From positions 1 to 8,466 of the forward strand of contig JADFKI010000163.1 in assembly GCA_022565015.1 (NCBI GenBank): a stretch of 8,466 nt of DNA, written 5' to 3'. The position numbers and the translations under genes were made by a program. How positions within the stretch are numbered: position 1 is the stretch's first letter; each line of letters opens with the position of its first letter. This DNA is from Chloroflexota bacterium (GTDB lineage Bacteria; Chloroflexota; Dehalococcoidia; Lucifugimonadales; JADFKI01). Of the stretch, positions 6,456 to 8,466 are shown piece by piece. Below the pieces are notes generated by a model, which did not search any database, was not told the origin of the DNA, and saw only the letters and a program-made list of their open reading frames with translations.

Positions 6456-8466
6456 TTACTCTTCTTGCTTCTCGGTGCTTTCTCTCAAGAAGCCCGATTG
6501 TCTCGCTGCGCCGACCTCTTTCAATGTCTTGGTGGCTTGATCGGATTTTTTGAACAGGTTTCCCTTCTCGTTGGCGAGCCACTCCATCACGTCTCCCACA
6601 AAATCTCCCAGCTTCCAAAAACCGGGAAAGAATTTCTCCTTTTCCCACTTATCCCAGCTATCGATCAAACCAATAACTGCATTTGCCTTGTCCCACTTCA
6701 TATCCCACGTCCCGGTCCGCTTCTTCCTTTTGGCGGCGGTAACGAGGTCAATGACTCCTCCGACAGCAGTTCCAATTCCTAAGAAGAGCCCTCCGGCGAG
6801 TCTAAAGCCTGACATAAGTATCTTGCCTACGCTGCCTACGAGATTGATGAGCCGATTGAAATTCTTAAACAGCTCCTGCCAGGCACCCTCTCCCTTTTCT
6901 CTGATTTTCTCCCAGATTTCGCTCAGTGGCTTTCCCTTTGTAGCGTAATCTTCAATAGGTTCCTTCGCTAATTCGCCCGTCCCTTCCGTGAAGCCGCCAA
7001 TGATTGCGCCGGTAGACTGTTTGACGGTCTCACTTCCTATCCCCTCCGTACTCATACCAATGAGGGCGCCGACCAGGCTGCTAACGTCCCCAACAGCCAA
7101 TACAATCATCCTCTTCATCCTCTTTATCGCGTCCTCTACGGGCTTGCCCAAGGATAGGTTTAGGACGTAGTTAGCAGCATCACCCAACAATGCAACCGTG
7201 GAAAGTAGAGGGGCGGCGACGCTGAGTATCAAGGTAATAACTCCGGTCACTCCGGATATCGTTCCCAGGACGGGGGTAAGTGGCGGTATAAGGGCCAACA
7301 TCCCACTTATCAAGGCAATCCATCCAAAAACGTCCCTGGCGTTGCCTGTCCATATGCCCAGACCCTCGAGCTTTAGGAAGGGGTTGTTTTGATTCTCATC
7401 GTAATCCGCATACCAGGCGCGCGTTTCATTGAAAAGGTCCATTTTCTCCCATGACTTGCCGGAGAGGAACTTTATGCAAACGTCTATCGTCTTTCCAATA
7501 TTGCCGAATACGGATTTCCCGAAGGCCTTGAGAACAAACCATGCGATTCGTGCGATCAGTTTGAGTCCGGACCATCCCAACTCGGTGACGTTAACCGCTA
7601 CGCCAAAGACACCCTCGAAGAATGTGGCTATCCAGGGAAACTTCTTCCTCAGGAACACCCACGCGGCGTTAAGCTTCTCTTGCAGCCATGTCTTAACTTC
7701 GCTGGCGGGTTCCTCAATAATGTGTTCGGATACCCAGCCAACACCTTTCTCAAGCTTTTCTACGCCCCATTCTGCCGCAGCTGTTACGCCGAACTTCTTC
7801 TTCTCGGGCTGGGCGGTCTGGTCGTCGTCACGACGCACCTCAGGGCCGTTTTGCTGCACGACATGGGTCAGCTCGTGGGCGAGGAGTTCTTTGCCTTCGG
7901 CGCTTGTTAGATTGTAGTCCTGCCTTCGAACGAATATATCCTGACCTATGGTGAAGGCGCGCGAGTTGAGATTCTCGTTTAGCGAGTCCGAATTGGCGTC
8001 GCTGTGCAGCCTGACGCCACCGAAGTCGGTGCCAAAAGATGATTCCATCGACTCGCGTAAGGTGTCGGGAATGCTCTGTCCCCGGCCTCTGGCGGCATTG
8101 ATGTGACTTTCGATCTCGGGCTCGACGGAACCGCCTTCCAGACCAACTTGTGGTTGAACGTCCAGGGGCTTGCTCTGGATCAATTCATCTTCTTCGTCCG
8201 CAGTTAGCCCTTCCCTCCGAATATCCAACCGTTTTGCCTGAAGCAGGTCCTCTTCTTCGTCCGAAGTCAGCTCTTGCATCTGAATATCCAAAAGCTCAAG
8301 TTGGACATCCCCGTCTTCGAGCTCAATTGAGGACTCTCTCTGACCGACTTCCGAGGTTGCGTCCGTTTCGACCAGAGGACCGTGACCGATGTATCTTACG
8401 ACTTGCTTTGCGACACTGTCGGCCTCTCGCTCGTACTTATCTCCCGCGGGGCCCACCTTTAGTTTG
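6456..8466 (-). CDS. eCIS-core (DUF4157) protein with hydrophobic C-terminal half, 5' end outside window
   Basis: At least 669 residues; numbering here starts from GTG 8456. The frame stays open to the window edge and reads KLK before VGPAGDKYEREADSVA, a typical internal N-terminal motif of DUF4157 proteins, so the true start is upstream. Residues 46-103 carry acidic LDI...LT.DEEE..LQ.K tandem repeats. Residues 127-202 are the eCIS core domain (PF13699): IPDTLRESMESSFGTDFGGV, RLHSD, LNSRAFTIGQDIFV and LLAHELTHVVQQ. HELTH (194-198) is a zincin-like HExxH, though catalysis is often unproven in this family. The rest (222-666) is rich in Trp, Gly and amphipathic or hydrophobic helices. Strong hydrophobic stretches lie at 283-312, 376-425 and 540-575, the last followed by AAKRKKR. 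I recognise no known toxin domain there, but the pattern suits membrane insertion. Such proteins are linked with extracellular contractile injection systems, though no sheath, tube or baseplate genes are in the window. Base composition is AT-richer than its neighbours. Confidence 0.85.
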   Translation of the reverse strand, partial: KLKVGPAGDKYEREADSVAKQVVRYIGHGPLVETDATSEVGQRESSIELEDGDVQLELLDIQMQELTSDEEEDLLQAKRLDIRREGLTADEEDELIQSKPLDVQPQVGLEGGSVEPEIESHINAARGRGQSIPDTLRESMESSFGTDFGGVRLHSDANSDSLNENLNSRAFTIGQDIFVRRQDYNLTSAEGKELLAHELTHVVQQNGPEVRRDDDQTAQPEKKKFGVTAAAEWGVEKLEKGVGWVSEHIIEEPASEVKTWLQEKLNAAWVFLRKKFPWIATFFEGVFGVAVNVTELGWSGLKLIARIAWFVLKAFGKSVFGNIGKTIDVCIKFLSGKSWEKMDLFNETRAWYADYDENQNNPFLKLEGLGIWTGNARDVFGWIALISGMLALIPPLTPVLGTISGVTGVITLILSVAAPLLSTVALLGDAANYVLNLSLGKPVEDAIKRMKRMIVLAVGDVSSLVGALIGMSTEGIGSETVKQSTGAIIGGFTEGTGELAKEPIEDYATKGKPLSEIWEKIREKGEGAWQELFKNFNRLINLVGSVGKILMSGFRLAGGLFLGIGTAVGGVIDLVTAAKRKKRTGTWDMKWDKANAVIGLIDSWDKWEKEKFFPGFWKLGDFVGDVMEWLANEKGNLFKKSDQATKTLKEVGAARQSGFLRESTEKQEE
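8166..8291 (-). repeat. Two 63-base tandem repeats encoding acidic 21-residue units
   Basis: Residues 56-76 and 77-97 of the eCIS-core protein align as LLDIQMQELTSDEEEDLLQAK and RLDIRREGLTADEEDELIQSK shifted by one residue, with a partial third unit (PLDVQ) after them. At the DNA level the block at 8185-8207 recurs at 8248-8270, exactly 63 bases on, with only a few mismatches. Acidic EEE-rich repeats of this sort are common between the N-terminal motif and the core of DUF4157 proteins; copy number is likely variable between strains. Confidence 0.75.

Noticed and set aside
6456..8456. Starting the eCIS-core protein at GTG 8456
   Set aside because: The frame remains open to the window edge, the GTG falls inside the conserved LKVGPAGDKYEREAD motif, and no ribosome binding site precedes it; the gene is cut by the window.

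Overview
The window is a bacterial chromosomal segment of moderately high GC with seven protein-coding genes, no RNA genes, no insertion sequences and no CRISPR array. The best guess for the host is Chloroflexota (Anaerolineae/Dehalococcoidia/SAR202-like). This rests on a secreted Thr-Pro-rich (TPTPEPT-type) protein with a cohesin-like domain, a carboxymuconolactone decarboxylase-like gene, and an eCIS-core (DUF4157) protein beside AhbC-like radical SAM enzymes. No phylogenetic marker gene is present, so this is a weak inference.

Layout: (1) 3-1235 (+), an exported or lipid-anchored protein with a long Thr/Pro-rich stalk, a middle domain, a Gly7Ser4 linker and a C-terminal cohesin-like beta-sandwich. 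(2) 1269-3271 (-), a probable two-gene unit: nicotinate phosphoribosyltransferase (pncB) followed by a CMD-family protein. (3) 3272-3499, a divergent regulatory region. It holds a sigma70-like promoter facing pncB, five helically phased TCAC/TCAT repeats ending just upstream of a TTTAAT -10-like box facing the other way, and a perfect 9-bp inverted repeat just before a strong Shine-Dalgarno. (4) 3500-5826 (+), a tightly coupled pair of radical SAM/SPASM genes. The first looks like AhbC (12,18-didecarboxysiroheme deacetylase, NirJ1-like); the second looks like the TIGR04053 family, related to AhbD/NirJ. (5) 5923-8466 (-), a large eCIS-core protein cut by the window edge at its N-terminus, followed by a small four-helix membrane protein.

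How the parts may work together: the radical SAM pair is probably one functional unit for tetrapyrrole (heme-type) modification, transcribed from an activator-dependent promoter. The matching siroheme decarboxylase genes (ahbA/ahbB) are not in the window. The eCIS-core gene combines a DUF4157 domain (HELTH motif), acidic 21-residue tandem repeats and a long hydrophobic, glycine-rich C-terminal half. It resembles proteins associated with extracellular contractile injection systems, and the adjacent membrane protein could be its partner or protector. The most worthwhile leads are the eCIS-core/membrane-protein pair, the unusual AhbC plus TIGR04053 pairing, and the phased-repeat promoter that drives it.
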